From: Myceligenerans pegani
GTDB lineage: Bacteria > Actinomycetota > Actinomycetes > Actinomycetales > Cellulomonadaceae
Length of the DNA: 64,000 nt
Assembly: GCF_014892515.1 (NCBI RefSeq)
Contig: NZ_JADBGR010000101.1
Span: 82,500 to 146,499, forward strand
Direction of reading: 5' to 3'
Shown here: positions 44,794 through 52,630 of the stretch, piece after piece
Position numbering within the stretch: the first letter of the stretch is position 1
Layout: every line of letters begins with the position of its first letter
The notes under the pieces: generated by a model
Told to the model about the DNA's origin: nothing
Database searches by the model: none
The model's input: only the letters and a program-made list of their open reading frames with translations
Made by a program: the position numbers and the translations under genes

Positions 44794-45891
44794 TCACCGT
44801 GCTCGGGCGGGCATTCCCTGGCTGGAGGCGCGGATGCCCTCAATACTGCGTAGCTGGTGGGCCAGCCCGAATTCGGCAGCGACGCTCTGAGCGCCGTCGA
44901 GGGTCCGCAGTCCGTCTTCCAGAGTGCTCGGGTCGGAGACCAGGATATGGCCGTAGGCAGTGTCGAGACGTACTCGTTGCATCGGGGAATCGGCAACGCC
45001 AGCGCTTCGGGCGACGTCGATCAGGCGCAAGGCGCCGTCAAGATCGCCCGCGCCCCGGGATGCCAGTGCAAGTTTCTGGTGCGCGACGGCCCAGTCGTCT
45101 GGTTCTGCGAGGCGCTCGAAGTCCTGGATGGCGGCCCGCATAGTGCGAGCAGCGTAGTCGTACTCGCCACCCTTGTTCAGCGCCGTGCCCACCCAGAGCC
45201 GCGCCCTCGCACGGTCTCTGCCGGTCAGACGATCGTCGACTGCAAGGTCTTCATAGCGTCGGGCCGCGGCGTCCAGGTTGCCACCCATCTCAGTGACGAC
45301 TGCAAGCGAGAGGTCAAGTTGGGCGACCCGCCGGGGGATGACCAGTTGATCGAAGATCGAACGGGCTCCGGCGTAGGAACGCTGCGCCGACAACGGTCCG
45401 AGCACCTGCCCCTGATCGCGTCGGAGGTCGCCGAGCAGTGCGGTGGACCGAGCCAAGAGATAGAGGCCACGGTCGTCGAGGTCGGACGGCTTGAATTTGG
45501 GGGTCCATCGGCGCAGCAATTCCTCCGCGAAGCTGAACCGCTGGGAAGACAAGGCGATGATCACTCGGTCGAGGTCATCTGCCCACTCTTCGTACTCCCA
45601 CCCGCGTGGGCGTGGGACCACTACGCGACGGACCGAGCCTGGAGAGGTCGGTCCTGCTTGGGAGAGGAACGTCTCGAAGCGTAGATGAACGGTCGCATCA
45701 GCCCGAGCCAGCGCTGTGTCGAGGATGGCTTGGCTGTCGCCATTGGGCTTGGTTTCCGCGAGAAGCTTTTCCCATTTGGAGACCGTGTTGATCGCGACCC
45801 CGAGATCCTCTGCGAAGCGACGAACACTCAGCCGAAGGGCATGGCGCAGGGCGCGGGCTTCAAGACCCGTCCACTGATGCACCGTCGCCAT
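44794..45891 (-). CDS. XRE-type regulator with TPR-like C-terminal domain
   Basis: 365 residues. The N-terminal helix-turn-helix (LEARALRHALRLSVRRFAEDLGVAINTVSKWEKL, about 9-42) is followed by about 280 residues of helical repeats (ARARLWVGTALNKGGEYDYAARTM, HQKLALASRGAGDLDGALRLID). This is the actinobacterial XRE-TPR layout often found before peptide or antibiotic genes. GGGAG lies 6 bases before the ATG. It is divergent from 46013 and probably acts at the GAAGTGGGAC repeats between them. Confidence 0.85.
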   Translation of the reverse strand: MATVHQWTGLEARALRHALRLSVRRFAEDLGVAINTVSKWEKLLAETKPNGDSQAILDTALARADATVHLRFETFLSQAGPTSPGSVRRVVVPRPRGWEYEEWADDLDRVIIALSSQRFSFAEELLRRWTPKFKPSDLDDRGLYLLARSTALLGDLRRDQGQVLGPLSAQRSYAGARSIFDQLVIPRRVAQLDLSLAVVTEMGGNLDAAARRYEDLAVDDRLTGRDRARARLWVGTALNKGGEYDYAARTMRAAIQDFERLAEPDDWAVAHQKLALASRGAGDLDGALRLIDVARSAGVADSPMQRVRLDTAYGHILVSDPSTLEDGLRTLDGAQSVAAEFGLAHQLRSIEGIRASSQGMPARAR

Positions 45892-45946
45892 ATCCGTCTC
45901 CCTTCTTCTCGCTCATTGAAGCAACCCGTGTGCCGCCCTGGGGGCG

Positions 45947-45968
45947 GAAGTGGGACAGAAGTGGAACG
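45947..45968. promoter_or_regulatory. tandem repeats in divergent promoter
   Basis: GAAGTGGGACA and GAAGTGGAACG are adjacent 11-bp direct repeats, 56 bases from the XRE start and 45 from the opposite gene. They are a likely binding site of the XRE-TPR regulator. Confidence 0.55.
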
Positions 45969-46012
45969 CCGGTTGATTCCCTTGGGCGCCACGTCGGCGC
46001 AGGCTTGTGGCC

Positions 46013-46399
46013 ATGGAATCCCTCACGGAACAGCACAAGGTCAGCTGGCCGATCGTCTGCGGATACCTGCGGCTGGCGGGCTTGTCCACAGCAAGACAGC
46101 GGGCTCTTGTCGCGGCCATCAACCAATATTGCGTTGACCATGAACTGGCACTCGGCGGGTTGTTCCGTGAGGACGGTGCATCGCCTGACGCAGCCTTCGC
46201 TGGCCTCCTTCAAGCACTCAGTACACGCCGTTCATACGGAGTCATCGTACCGGCGGTGGCCCACCTGGGGCCGAAGGATGTAGCGCTCAACCGTCGGCGA
46301 ATGATCGACGCGGCTGGGGTGCGGCTCCTGTGCATGACTGGTAGGCAACGGCTCCAAGCCGCCAACGCTCACGAACGCGCTCATGTCGGTAACCCATGA
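46013..46399 (+). CDS. resolvase-fold-like protein without the usual catalytic serine
   Basis: 128 residues. ICGYLRLAGLSTARQRALVAAINQYCVDHELALGGLF and AFAGLLQALSTRRSYGVIVPAVAHLG follow the serine-recombinase N-domain layout (GYxR, Q..L, YC..HG.., then a VxVxxxxxL strand). The Ser that should follow YxRx is replaced (YLRLAG), and there is no DNA-binding C-terminal domain, so recombination is unlikely. Compare the similar protein at 47765. Function unknown; the fold call is inference. Confidence 0.5.
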   Translation: MESLTEQHKVSWPIVCGYLRLAGLSTARQRALVAAINQYCVDHELALGGLFREDGASPDAAFAGLLQALSTRRSYGVIVPAVAHLGPKDVALNRRRMIDAAGVRLLCMTGRQRLQAANAHERAHVGNP

Positions 46400-46451
46400 T
46401 CATTTCCGCCAGTCACTGCGGAGGCTCAACCTCGATCGACCGGAGCACGGA

Positions 46452-47366
46452 ATGCTGACCTCCCCACATGAGTCCACTTCCCGCCGCCCAGTGAAGGTCG
46501 TGTTCCTCGATGTCACCGGCACTCTCCTGCCGGACGGCGGCGATGATGTGCCCGAGCCGACCCGCCGCGCGGTGGCGGCGGTGATCGGGCGGGGTATCCC
46601 GGTGGTGCCGTGCACCGGCCGGTCCACGCTCGGCGTGCTGCCGATCGCCGAACAGCTCGGACTCGGTAAGGGCTCGATGTTCATCGCCTCCAACGGCGCG
46701 GTCACGGCCGAACTGACCGGCAACCGGCACCGGCCCTTCCAGATCGTGCGGCAGCGGCTGTTCGACCCCTGGCCCGCGCTCACGGTCGCGGCAGTGGTAG
46801 CTCCGCAGATGGCCATGGCCGTGGAACAAGTCGGTGTCGGCTGGCGGGTGAACAAGCCGTTCCCCGCCAGCCGCCTGCGCGGGCTGCAGCACATCGTGGA
46901 CGAGCGGGTGCTGTGGTCCCAGCACACCACCCGCGCCGTCGTCTACGCCCCCGGCATCGCCGCATACGCGCCACAGATCCAGGGCACCGGATGCACCGCG
47001 ACCACACACGGCAGCGACTGGATCGACCTCACGGCACCCGGACGGTCCAAAGCCAGCGAGGCCGACGCGTTGCGCCGCCGGTGGGACATCCACCCCGACG
47101 ACACGGCCGCCATCGGCGACGGCATCAACGACCGCGCCCTGCTGCGCCAGGTGCGGCACGGGTTCGCCATGGGCGCCGCCCCGCAGGCCGTCAAGGACGC
47201 CGCGAACTACGTCACCGGCACCCTTGACCACCACGGCGCGGCGGCCGCGCTGGACACCCTGACCCTGTCGACCCGAGAGCCCGGATCAGAGCCAGTCGAG
47301 TCGACGCCAGCGGAGACAACGCCGGCGAAGACGGGAGCAGCTGAGGCCAGGGCGGTGGCGCGATGA
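46452..47366 (+). CDS. Cof-type HAD-IIB family hydrolase
   Basis: 304 residues. Motif I is VVFLDVTGTLLPDGG (DVTGT, so the second Asp is Thr), motif II VVPCTGRST, cap region SNGAVTAEL, motif III Lys in GRSKASEADAL, motif IV IGDGINDRALL. A likely sugar-phosphate or cofactor phosphatase; the change of DxD to DxT in motif I usually shifts or weakens phosphatase activity. ATG 46452 follows CGGAG; an earlier in-frame start at 46383 has none. The C-terminus has a Thr/Glu/Pro-rich tail. Overlaps the next start as ATGA. Confidence 0.82.
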   Translation: MLTSPHESTSRRPVKVVFLDVTGTLLPDGGDDVPEPTRRAVAAVIGRGIPVVPCTGRSTLGVLPIAEQLGLGKGSMFIASNGAVTAELTGNRHRPFQIVRQRLFDPWPALTVAAVVAPQMAMAVEQVGVGWRVNKPFPASRLRGLQHIVDERVLWSQHTTRAVVYAPGIAAYAPQIQGTGCTATTHGSDWIDLTAPGRSKASEADALRRRWDIHPDDTAAIGDGINDRALLRQVRHGFAMGAAPQAVKDAANYVTGTLDHHGAAAALDTLTLSTREPGSEPVESTPAETTPAKTGAAEARAVAR

Positions 47367-47655
47367 GCATGTTCGACGGAGAAGAAGACTTCGCGGCCGA
47401 AGAGTCCGGGCACCTCCACGACCCGACCCCCACGAAAGGCACCCGTGGCAGGTGGGTGACCGGGTTCGGGTGGTCGACGGCCCTCGCATGCTGCTCGGCG
47501 CCACCGGCACCGTCGTCGAGACCGACCTGCCGGGCGCGTGGAGCGTGCGGGTGCACATCGATCGGCGCGGGTTCGACCGGGCACGCCTGGCACCTCACGA
47601 ACTCCAACCCGCAGACGGGCCCGCGGACGATGCGACGTCATGGCCTGGGTCCTGA
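47363..47655 (+). CDS. small KOW-like protein, probably frameshifted
   Basis: ATG 47363 overlaps the HAD stop and reads SMFDGEEDFAAEESGHLHDP. The convincing part, VGDRVRVVDGPRMLLGATGTVVETD, is in another frame and begins with GTG 47452; it resembles a KOW/SH3-like barrel. One missing base in the AAAGG run near 47437 would join them. Alternatively the second part starts alone at 47452. Confidence 0.4.
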
Positions 47656-47939
47656 TCGGGTACATCGTCCTACTGGCCGTGCCGCTGGGCATGGAGGAAG
47701 GCTTCCGACGCGGCGCGACGCTCACCATGGGCGCGGCCCAGAAGACCTGGAGGTATCGAACGACATGTCCAACACCGCCGTCGCCGTCGGCTACGTCCGC
47801 GATGCCTCGCAGCTCGCCGTCGTGCAAGACCACGCACGTGACCAGGGCTACATGCTGGCTCGCGTCGTCGAGGATCGACGAGACACCGCCACGATCAGCC
47901 AGCTCACCGAGCAGGCGATGGACCAAGGCGCCGAGGTAG
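47640..47939 (+). CDS. possible small membrane peptide ORF
   Basis: The first 30 codons encode one hydrophobic helix, MAWVLIGYIVLLAVPLGM, and a short basic tail (EEGFRRGATL). The frame overlaps the next gene by 175 bases, which argues against its full length. It may be a short peptide that has lost its stop, or chance. Confidence 0.25.
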   Translation: MAWVLIGYIVLLAVPLGMEEGFRRGATLTMGAAQKTWRYRTTCPTPPSPSATSAMPRSSPSCKTTHVTRATCWLASSRIDETPPRSASSPSRRWTKAPR

Positions 47940-48136
47940 TGATCCTGCCCGGCGACGCGATTCTGTCGGCCGCCCGTAAACGGCTGGAGAAGGAACTCGC
48001 CGCCATTGGCGCGGCCTGCGTCGTGCTCGGTGCCCCGAGCGCTCCTACCCGTGCCGCACTCGAACAGGTCATGCCGCGGCGTGATTTCGACGCCGTTTGG
48101 GGCAGGCATTCAAAGCCTCCCGGCGCGCAGAGATGA
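47765..48136 (+). CDS. resolvase-fold-like protein, second copy
   Basis: 123 residues. AVAVGYVRDASQLAVVQDHARDQGYMLARVVEDRRD and AMDQGAEVVILPGDAIL follow the serine-recombinase N-domain pattern (GYVR, Q..L...A...GY, D.., then the long helix). The catalytic Ser position holds Ala (YVRDAS) and no DNA-binding tail is present. GGAGG lies upstream of ATG 47765. It directly precedes the lanthipeptide precursor gene and could be its regulator or an unrelated relic. Confidence 0.5.
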   Translation: MSNTAVAVGYVRDASQLAVVQDHARDQGYMLARVVEDRRDTATISQLTEQAMDQGAEVVILPGDAILSAARKRLEKELAAIGAACVVLGAPSAPTRAALEQVMPRRDFDAVWGRHSKPPGAQR

Positions 48137-48263
48137 CGATGCGGTTCGTCCCCTTCGGATGCCCCGTCCGGCAGGCACTGAACGGTTCGAAGACTTGCAC
48201 CGCCGTGTTCGCGGTGTGGGGCATTCGGGATGGCCTCGAATGCTGTTGAAAGGAGAAAGCCCT

Positions 48264-48425
48264 ATGTCGACCATCACGCTGTCTCAGCCCTCGACGCCGG
48301 AGATCGCGTTCGACGAGTGGAGGGTGGCGTTCGAGATCGTGGACGCGCCCGTCGCCGTTCCGGCCGCCTGCGACTCCGGCGACGGATGTGGCACGACCTG
48401 CGAGTCCGCCTGCACGAGCGACTGA
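48264..48425 (+). CDS. lanA: FxLD-type class I lanthipeptide precursor
   Basis: 53 residues. A leader with AFDEWRVAFEIVDAP occupies the FxLD position, but with FDEW instead of F-x-L-D. The Cys/Ser/Thr-rich core ends CDSGDGCGTTCESACTSD: Cys 36, 42, 46 and 50, with Ser/Thr at 38, 44, 45, 48, 51 and 52 for dehydration. The Asp residues before GCGTTC are candidates for aspartimide or isoaspartate formation by the neighbouring PCMT-type enzyme. AAAGGAGA lies 8 bases before the ATG. Next downstream is the LanB gene. Confidence 0.88.
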   Translation: MSTITLSQPSTPEIAFDEWRVAFEIVDAPVAVPAACDSGDGCGTTCESACTSD

Positions 48426-48440
48426 ACCGCACTACTGGCC

Positions 48441-48480
48441 GCTGCGCGGGCCGGGGCTGCACTTGCCTGGTCCGCGCAGC
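48441..48480 (+). terminator. hairpin between precursor and LanB genes
   Basis: GCTGCGCGG pairs with CCGCGCAGC, extended by CC/GG with one mismatch. The stem lies 16 bases after the precursor stop with no T-run. Such partial terminators or mRNA-stabilising stems often raise precursor over enzyme expression. Confidence 0.6.
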
Positions 48481-48512
48481 ACCCCAGCACCCGACGAAGA
48501 GGAGGCTTTGGC

Positions 48513-51461
48513 ATGCCCGGATCCAAGAGACTCATGCGGCACAGCAGACCCGTCGTCCTGCGCCTGGCCGCCACGCCGCACGGCTCGATTGGGCGATGGT
48601 GGCCTGATCCGTACAACCCGGCCTCCTGCAGGGTCTGGCTCGCCGAGGTGTGGGCGATCGAGGGGTTCCAGGATCAGGTGCGCGCCGCTGCGCCCGGCCT
48701 GGCCGCGACCGTCGATGCTCTGCTGGCCGGGCAGCCCGAGACGAAGACCGTACGGCGGGTGACGGACTCCGTGGTCCGGTATCTGCTGCGAGCCAACGGC
48801 CGCGCCATCCCCTTCGGACTGTTCGCCGGGGTCACCACCGCGTCCCTGGGGCAGACCACGGCCGATGTCGGTAGCGATCATCGCGCCGTCGCGACGGCTG
48901 ACACGGGATGGGCCGAGACGGTCGCCAGCATGCTTGTCTCCCGGGCAGACGTCCTACCGCACTTGACGCTCCAGACCGTCGGCACCGCCACGCGGCATGG
49001 CAATGTGCTGACCGTGCCCCGGCCTGGCGGGCAGACCGCGATGGTGCCTGTCAGCCGCCCTTTGAACGCCTTGCTCGCCCTGGCCGCGACGCCTGTCCCG
49101 TACCCGGACGTCGTCGACACGCTGACCAGGCAGGGCGGCACCCCGGCACAGGTCGAGCGACTGGTTCGCGACGCCCTGGGCGCGGGCGTGCTGTCCACGT
49201 CCCTGCACTCGAGGATGACTGTCACCGACCCGCTCGCCCACATCGTGCGCACTCTCAAGCCAGTGCTCGGTGGTCTGGACGCGGGAACGGCTGCGATCGT
49301 GACCGACCTGGACGAGGTGCTCAGGCTCATCGATGACCACAACACCGCCACCCCGGTCGGAGCCCGGCACGTGCGTGATGTCCTGGAGAAGAAGATGAGC
49401 CAGGTCTGCGATCGCGGGAAGGTGCGTCTGAGCGTGAATTCCCGCATCGACGCCACCGTTGCCGTGTCACCCAAGGTCGCCCGTGAGGCGGAGCGGGCGG
49501 CGCATGCGCTGATGCGGCTGTCCCGGCATGCCGAAGGGCGCCCGGAATGGTCGGCCTACCACGCCGCGTTCTGGGACCGGTACGGCGCCGGCACATTGGT
49601 CCCTCTCCGGGACGCCGTGGACCTGGCCGCCGGTGTCGGATTCCCGCACGACTTCCCGACCTCGCCGTGGCCGGAACCCGCCACCAAGATCCTCGACCGG
49701 GACGAACATCTGACCGCCCTGGCACAGGAAGCGACGATCAGCGGCACCGAGGTGCTGCTGACCGACGACGACATCGAGCGCCTCGCCTGCACGCCCCTGC
49801 CCGACCAGACACCCGCCCCGCACGCCGAGATGTCCGTCCGGGTCCACGCCCCGGACACGGCCGCCGTCGACGCGGGAGACTTCACGCTCACGGTCCGGCC
49901 GGCCTGGTCGGCCGGCACCCTGACCGGCCGGTTCGCCGAACTGCTCGGAGACGGCGACCTCATCGGGTCCTACCGGGACCTGCCCACCATGATCACCGGC
50001 GCACTGCTCGCGCAGCTGTCCTTCACGCCCGTGTACCCGCACGCGCAGAACGTCGCCCGCATCCCGCAGTATCTGCCGTACGTGATACCGGTCGGCGAGC
50101 ACCGCTACCCTAGTGCCGACGTCATCGGTCTGGACGACCTTGCGGTCACCTCCACCGGCAAGCGGCTGCTCCTGGTGTCACTGTCACGGCGACGCGTGGT
50201 CGAGCCCGTCGTGCTACACCCCCTGGCATTGGAGAAGCAGGCGCCTCCGCTCGCGCGGTTCATCGCGATGGTCTCCCGGGGCGCGGTCACCGGGTGGACC
50301 GAGTTCGACTGGGGTCCGGCCGCGTCCCGGCTGCCACACCTGCCACGGGTGCGTTACGGACGCAGCATCCTTTCCCCTGCCCGGTGGACGCTCGACGCCA
50401 GCGCCCTGCCGGGCACGTTCGAGCCCGCCTGGCACGACGCCCTACGCGAGTGGGCACGCACCTGGCGGTGCCCCACTACGGTGGACCTGCGCGACAAGGA
50501 CCGGACCCTGCGCCTGGACCTGACCGAACCCGCCCACGCGCGAATCCTGCACGCCGAACTCGGCCGCAAGCAGCAGGTCATCCTCACCGAGGCCCCCGCG
50601 GACGACGCAACAGCGTGGATCGGGCACGCCCACGACCTGGTCCTGCCGCTCGTCTCGACCCGGGCCCCCGAGCCGCATCCCCACCTCGACGACGCCCCCG
50701 TGATCTCCAACACCGGCACCCCCACCCCGAACACCGGCCGGTGGGTGCAGGCGAAGATCTTCACGACCCCCGTGGTGATGAACCACATCCTGACCAGCCA
50801 CCTGCCCGCGCTCATCGACGTTCTCGACGGACGACCGGTCTGGTTCGTGCGCTACCGCAACGCCCAGGAAGACGACCACCTACGCGTACGCGTCGCCGCA
50901 ACCGGCGACCGGACCGAGATCGCCCGCGCCATCGACTCGTGGTTCTCCGAGCTGCGCGGCGCCGGGCTCGCGTCCCGACTCGTATACGACACCTACCGGC
51001 CAGAGACCGGCCGGTACGGTTCCGGGCCGATCATGGACGCCGCCGAGACCGTGTTCGTCGCCGACAGCGACGCCGTCCGTGCTGCCCTGACCATCAATGC
51101 ACACCCGGACCGTCGTGTGACCTGCGCACTCGGGATGCTCAACATCGCTCGCGGGTTCCTCGGCGACACAGATGGGCTGGTCACGCTGTCCAACCTGCCG
51201 ACCAGTGGCCCCGGCGACCACGACGTCACCCGAGAGACCATCCGCGCCGCCGCGGACACGTCGCCTGACGACGCCCGCACCGCCGCCCTGCGCGCATACC
51301 GCATGTACGTCGACGACACCCACACCGCCAGGATCCTGGAGTCCCTCGTGCACATGCACCACAACCGTTTCATCGGCCCCGACCGACCCACCGAGACCAT
51401 CGTCCGACACGCCGCCGCCCAGACAGCCCGCTCGCTCCTCGCCCGGCAGGCCGGCCAGTGA
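48513..51461 (+). CDS. lanB: LanB-type lanthipeptide dehydratase
   Basis: Glutamyl-tRNA-dependent dehydratase that converts core Ser/Thr to dehydro residues. 982 residues, full length: the glutamylation domain (RYLLRANGRAIPFGLFAGVT near 90-110; YPHAQNVARIPQYLPYVIP near 510) and the C-terminal elimination domain from about 745 (VQAKIFTTPVVMNHIL, WFVRYRNAQEDDHLRVRV). GAGGAGG lies 7 bases upstream of ATG 48513. Its stop overlaps the LanC start as GTGA. Confidence 0.95.
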   Translation: MPGSKRLMRHSRPVVLRLAATPHGSIGRWWPDPYNPASCRVWLAEVWAIEGFQDQVRAAAPGLAATVDALLAGQPETKTVRRVTDSVVRYLLRANGRAIPFGLFAGVTTASLGQTTADVGSDHRAVATADTGWAETVASMLVSRADVLPHLTLQTVGTATRHGNVLTVPRPGGQTAMVPVSRPLNALLALAATPVPYPDVVDTLTRQGGTPAQVERLVRDALGAGVLSTSLHSRMTVTDPLAHIVRTLKPVLGGLDAGTAAIVTDLDEVLRLIDDHNTATPVGARHVRDVLEKKMSQVCDRGKVRLSVNSRIDATVAVSPKVAREAERAAHALMRLSRHAEGRPEWSAYHAAFWDRYGAGTLVPLRDAVDLAAGVGFPHDFPTSPWPEPATKILDRDEHLTALAQEATISGTEVLLTDDDIERLACTPLPDQTPAPHAEMSVRVHAPDTAAVDAGDFTLTVRPAWSAGTLTGRFAELLGDGDLIGSYRDLPTMITGALLAQLSFTPVYPHAQNVARIPQYLPYVIPVGEHRYPSADVIGLDDLAVTSTGKRLLLVSLSRRRVVEPVVLHPLALEKQAPPLARFIAMVSRGAVTGWTEFDWGPAASRLPHLPRVRYGRSILSPARWTLDASALPGTFEPAWHDALREWARTWRCPTTVDLRDKDRTLRLDLTEPAHARILHAELGRKQQVILTEAPADDATAWIGHAHDLVLPLVSTRAPEPHPHLDDAPVISNTGTPTPNTGRWVQAKIFTTPVVMNHILTSHLPALIDVLDGRPVWFVRYRNAQEDDHLRVRVAATGDRTEIARAIDSWFSELRGAGLASRLVYDTYRPETGRYGSGPIMDAAETVFVADSDAVRAALTINAHPDRRVTCALGMLNIARGFLGDTDGLVTLSNLPTSGPGDHDVTRETIRAAADTSPDDARTAALRAYRMYVDDTHTARILESLVHMHHNRFIGPDRPTETIVRHAAAQTARSLLARQAGQ

Positions 51462-52615
51462 CCGCACTGCACGCCCTCGGCAACGGACTCGCCGGGACCC
51501 TGCTTCGCCAGGCCGTCGACGCGCGTCACACCGGCCGATGGGAGCACGCCGACGCGACACTACGGGCAATGACCCGACAGCCGATCGCCGCTCACCCCGA
51601 CCAGGTCGGGCTCTACCACGGCGCGCCCGCCGTCGCCTACGCCCTGCGTGCCGCTTCCCGACCGGCGTACCAGGGCCTGTCCGACTGCCTCGACGACGCC
51701 GTCGCCCGGATCACCACGCAGCGCCTGACGGCCGCCGAACGCCGGCTCGATGCCGGGCGCCCACCACGGATGAGCGAGTACGACCTCATCAGCGGCCTGA
51801 CCGGCCTGACAGCCCTCCTGCTGTACACCGGCACCAGCACCGACCTGCTGCACCGTGGCCTGACCTACCTCACCCGACTCCTGACCGAACCCGTAGCCGT
51901 CGACGGCACACCCGTCCCAGGTTGGTGGACCACCGACAGCCCCCGAGGAATCCCCGATCCCGCCCAGCCCACAGGCCATGGAAACTTCGGCCTCGCCCAC
52001 GGCGTCACCGGCCCGGTGGCCCTGCTCGCACTCGCCGCCCTCGCAGGACACACCGTCCCCGGGCAACTCGACGCCCTGCGGCACACCATCATGCTTCTGA
52101 CCGACTGGGCGCGACCCCTATCCGACGGCGCCGGGTACGCGTGGCCGGAGCACGTCACCCTCGACCAGTGGGCCGCCGGTCCACCGCCCACGGCACGCCG
52201 CACCCGACCCTCCTGGTGCTACGGCAGCCCCGGCATCACCAGGGCACTCCAGATCACCGCGCAAGCCACCCAGGACGAGAACCTGCAACGCCAGGCCGAG
52301 ACCATCCTGACCGGCTGCCTGACCGACCCCGCCCAGCTCGACCAGCTCACCGACACCAGCGCCTGCCACGGGTGGGCCGGCCTGATCCTCACCGCCTCAC
52401 ACGCCGCAGCCGACGCCCTGCCCGGCAGTACCCTGCCTGATCTTCTGCCCGACCTTCAGGAACGGTTCGACACGACCGTCCGCAACGCCCCCACAAGTCG
52501 TGCACGTGGTCTGCTGACCGGCGAAGACGGCGTCATCCTGACACGGCGCATAGTCCCCTCCACACACCTCACCGACCCCGCCGGATGGCAAACCTGCCTC
52601 CTGCTCAACGCATGA
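51458..52615 (+). CDS. lanC: LanC-type lanthionine cyclase
   Basis: Zinc enzyme that joins Cys thiols to dehydro residues to make (methyl)lanthionine rings. 385 residues of alpha/alpha toroid with HGNFGLAHGVTGP, then zinc ligands in PSWCYGSPG (near 253) and SACHGWAG (near 302-303). The GTG overlaps the LanB stop. It is followed, 15 bases on, by the methyltransferase gene. Confidence 0.95.
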   Translation: MTALHALGNGLAGTLLRQAVDARHTGRWEHADATLRAMTRQPIAAHPDQVGLYHGAPAVAYALRAASRPAYQGLSDCLDDAVARITTQRLTAAERRLDAGRPPRMSEYDLISGLTGLTALLLYTGTSTDLLHRGLTYLTRLLTEPVAVDGTPVPGWWTTDSPRGIPDPAQPTGHGNFGLAHGVTGPVALLALAALAGHTVPGQLDALRHTIMLLTDWARPLSDGAGYAWPEHVTLDQWAAGPPPTARRTRPSWCYGSPGITRALQITAQATQDENLQRQAETILTGCLTDPAQLDQLTDTSACHGWAGLILTASHAAADALPGSTLPDLLPDLQERFDTTVRNAPTSRARGLLTGEDGVILTRRIVPSTHLTDPAGWQTCLLLNA

Positions 52616-52630
52616 AGGAGCCACACCCCT

